Below the pieces are notes generated by a model. That model worked only from the letters and a program-made list of their open reading frames with translations. It was not told the DNA's origin and made no database searches. Of a stretch of 8,462 nucleotides of DNA, positions 6,835-8,462 are shown in pieces. Within the stretch, counting starts at the first letter, position 1, and each line of letters opens with the position of its first letter. This DNA comes from Devosiaceae bacterium. GTDB lineage: Bacteria; Pseudomonadota; Alphaproteobacteria; Rhizobiales; Devosiaceae. The stretch is taken from NCBI GenBank assembly GCA_021648585.1, contig JAKISM010000106.1:1-8462 (forward strand). The letters run 5' to 3'. Position numbers and translations under genes: made by a program.

Positions 6835-8154
6835 ATGGTATTTTTACCGCAAGAAATAATAGCCAAAAAACGAGATGGCGAAAAGCTAAGCCAAGACGAA
6901 ATAGCTCGCTTCATTAAAGGGCTTATCACTGGTGGTGTTAGCGAGGCACAAGCCGCGGCTTTCACTATGGCCACCTATTTTCAACATATGGATATTGAAG
7001 AAAGAGTTGCGCTAACTTTAGCCATGCGAGATAGCGGCAAGGTGCTTAATTGGCAAGATCTTGATGGCGCAATAATTGATAAACATTCAACTGGCGGAGT
7101 GGGCGATAATGTATCTCTTATGCTTGCGCCAATTTTGGCGGCCTGTGGCGCTTATGTGCCAATGATTTCAGGACGTGGGCTTGGGCATACTGGCGGCACA
7201 TTAGATAAATTTGATGCCATTCCCAATTATAATACCAACCCCGATAATGAATTATTTGCTAAAACCGTAAAACAAGTTGGTTGTGCAATAATCGGGCAAA
7301 CCCCAGATCTCGCCCCCGCCGATAAAATTCTTTATGCCATTCGTGATGTATGCGCCACAGTTGAAAATATCTCACTCATCACCGCTTCTATTCTATCAAA
7401 AAAACTGGCCGCAGGCCTAGATGCGCTCATATTAGATGTAAAAATTGGCTCGGGCGCTTTTATGCAAACTCTTGATGAAGCTCATGCTTTATCCAATAGC
7501 CTAATAAAAGCTGGCAATGGTGCAGGGCTTAAAACTGGTGCATTAATTACTAATATGAATGAGCCTTTGGCAAGTGCCGCAGGAAATGCGCTTGAAGTTA
7601 TAAATGCTGTTAGGTTTCTTAAAAATGAAAAGCAAGATGAGCGTCTAAAGGAAATTACGTTGCGGCTTTGTGCCAATGGTTTGGTGCTAGGCAAGGTGTT
7701 TGCTAGCGAACAACAGGCCTATGAAAAATGCGAGCAAGTGTTAAAATCTGGTGCAGCACTTGAAAAATTCAACCAAATGCTGGCCATGCTAGGCGCACCA
7801 AATGATTTTAGCGATAATATGAATAGATATTTGCCCAAAAGCAAAATAATAAAAGACGTATTTGCTAAAAAATCAGGCATTATTTCATCAATCAATACAA
7901 AAGCTATTGGCATGGCGGTTGTGGTGCTGGGCGGCGGACGTCGCAACCCAAGCGATAGAATAGATTATGCTGTTGGTTTTGATAATTTGGCAAATATTGG
8001 GCAAAAAGCAGATAGCTCAACCCCCATTGCAAGAATTCATGCTAATGATGAAACTAGTTTACTTGAAGCAAGCCAGCGCATAATAGAAGCCTATGAAATT
8101 GGTGGGCAAATAGATAAAACTCCCCTGATATATTCCAAACAATTAGAGGCCTAA
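6835..8154 (+). CDS. deoA: Thymidine phosphorylase
   Basis: DeoA uses phosphate to split thymidine or deoxyuridine into the free base and 2-deoxyribose-1-phosphate, as a cytoplasmic homodimer. Its 439 residues match the E. coli enzyme (440) almost end to end. Visible motifs are KHSTGGVGD (83-91, phosphate loop with His84), the family signature [15 protein letters not shown] (112-126), and Arg170, Ser185 and Lys189 in YAIRDV and ITASILSK. These align with E. coli Arg171, Ser186 and Lys190, the pyrimidine-binding residues. The C-terminal domain carries GGGRRNPSD (366-374). The ATG at 6835 gives the expected N-terminus ([13 protein letters not shown]); its Shine-Dalgarno (AAGAG near 6821-6825) is modest. 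It follows a 137-bp gap with a palindrome, so it may depend on read-through or an internal promoter; I see no convincing promoter. deoB begins one base after its stop. Confidence 0.97.
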   Translation: MVFLPQEIIAKKRDGEKLSQDEIARFIKGLITGGVSEAQAAAFTMATYFQHMDIEERVALTLAMRDSGKVLNWQDLDGAIIDKHSTGGVGDNVSLMLAPILAACGAYVPMISGRGLGHTGGTLDKFDAIPNYNTNPDNELFAKTVKQVGCAIIGQTPDLAPADKILYAIRDVCATVENISLITASILSKKLAAGLDALILDVKIGSGAFMQTLDEAHALSNSLIKAGNGAGLKTGALITNMNEPLASAAGNALEVINAVRFLKNEKQDERLKEITLRLCANGLVLGKVFASEQQAYEKCEQVLKSGAALEKFNQMLAMLGAPNDFSDNMNRYLPKSKIIKDVFAKKSGIISSINTKAIGMAVVVLGGGRRNPSDRIDYAVGFDNLANIGQKADSSTPIARIHANDETSLLEASQRIIEAYEIGGQIDKTPLIYSKQLEA

Positions 8155-8155
8155 A

Positions 8156-8462
8156 ATGACACAAGTAGCAAAAAGAGCAATAATTTGTGTGTTAGATAGT
8201 TTTGGGATTGGCGGTGCGCCAGATGCCAAAAATTTTGGTGATGAGGGATCAAATACTTTTCTTCATATTGCTGAGCAATGTAATGAGGGCAAAGCGGATA
8301 AAGAAGGCGTTAGAAATGGTGCGCTTAACCTGCCTAATATGAACGCTTTAGGATTAGGGGCGGCAGGTTTATTATCAGCTAATGAGCTTGCGCCAAATTT
8401 TAGTGAAAACGCAACAAATGGGCTTTGGGGCGTGGGGCGTGAAATCTCAAATGGCAAAGACA
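8156..8462 (+). CDS. deoB: Phosphopentomutase (5' part)
   Basis: DeoB interconverts deoxyribose-1-phosphate and deoxyribose-5-phosphate (and the ribose pair), linking DeoA to DeoC. It is a two-metal enzyme of the alkaline phosphatase superfamily. Only the first 102 codons are present; the frame is open to the window end. The N-terminus shows the family's [13 protein letters not shown] (12-24), with Asp14 as the expected metal ligand, then [23 protein letters not shown] and [12 protein letters not shown]. That last stretch leads into the family's usual GKDTxTGHWE region just outside the window. The ATG at 8156 is one base after the deoA stop, with AGAGG (8145-8149) 6 bases upstream, so coupled translation is likely. 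Confidence 0.95.
   Translation, partial: MTQVAKRAIICVLDSFGIGGAPDAKNFGDEGSNTFLHIAEQCNEGKADKEGVRNGALNLPNMNALGLGAAGLLSANELAPNFSENATNGLWGVGREISNGKD

Overview
The window is one co-directional (+ strand) block for uptake and breakdown of (deoxy)nucleosides. It most resembles an AT-rich alphaproteobacterium. That placement is an inference from three things: the BmpA-type nucleoside ABC transporter, the long (animal-like) form of deoxyribose-phosphate aldolase, and the unusual 791-residue two-domain aldehyde dehydrogenase next to it. I cannot name a genus.

Layout: 1-641 is the 3' end of a nucleoside ABC transporter ATPase (second ATP-binding domain only). 642-817 is a 176-bp gap holding the second of two near-identical GC-rich direct repeats; the first copy overlaps the ATPase 3' end and supplies its stop codon. 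818-2905 carries two transporter permeases joined with no gap. 2908-3330 is cytidine deaminase (cdd). 3327-4312 is deoxyribose-phosphate aldolase (deoC), split by a one-base frameshift that can be placed within about 7 bases. 4322-6697 is the two-domain aldehyde dehydrogenase. 6698-6834 is a 137-bp gap with a 56-bp imperfect palindrome. 6835-8154 is thymidine phosphorylase (deoA), and 8156-8462 is the 5' part of phosphopentomutase (deoB), cut by the window end. No stretch longer than 300 bases lacks a gene.

The genes form a nearly complete catabolic line. Nucleosides enter through the ABC transporter. Cdd deaminates (deoxy)cytidine to (deoxy)uridine. DeoA releases the base and leaves deoxyribose-1-phosphate, which DeoB isomerises to deoxyribose-5-phosphate. 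DeoC splits that into glyceraldehyde-3-phosphate and acetaldehyde, and the aldehyde dehydrogenase probably oxidises the acetaldehyde to acetate. The other junctions are overlapping or at most 9 bp apart, so the block looks like one operon; the two larger gaps are the two places where repeats lie.

I see no novel defence, mobile or RNA system here. The points most worth a second look are the deoC frameshift in an otherwise intact pathway, the small repeat elements (one forming the end of a protein), and the degenerate second domain of the aldehyde dehydrogenase.
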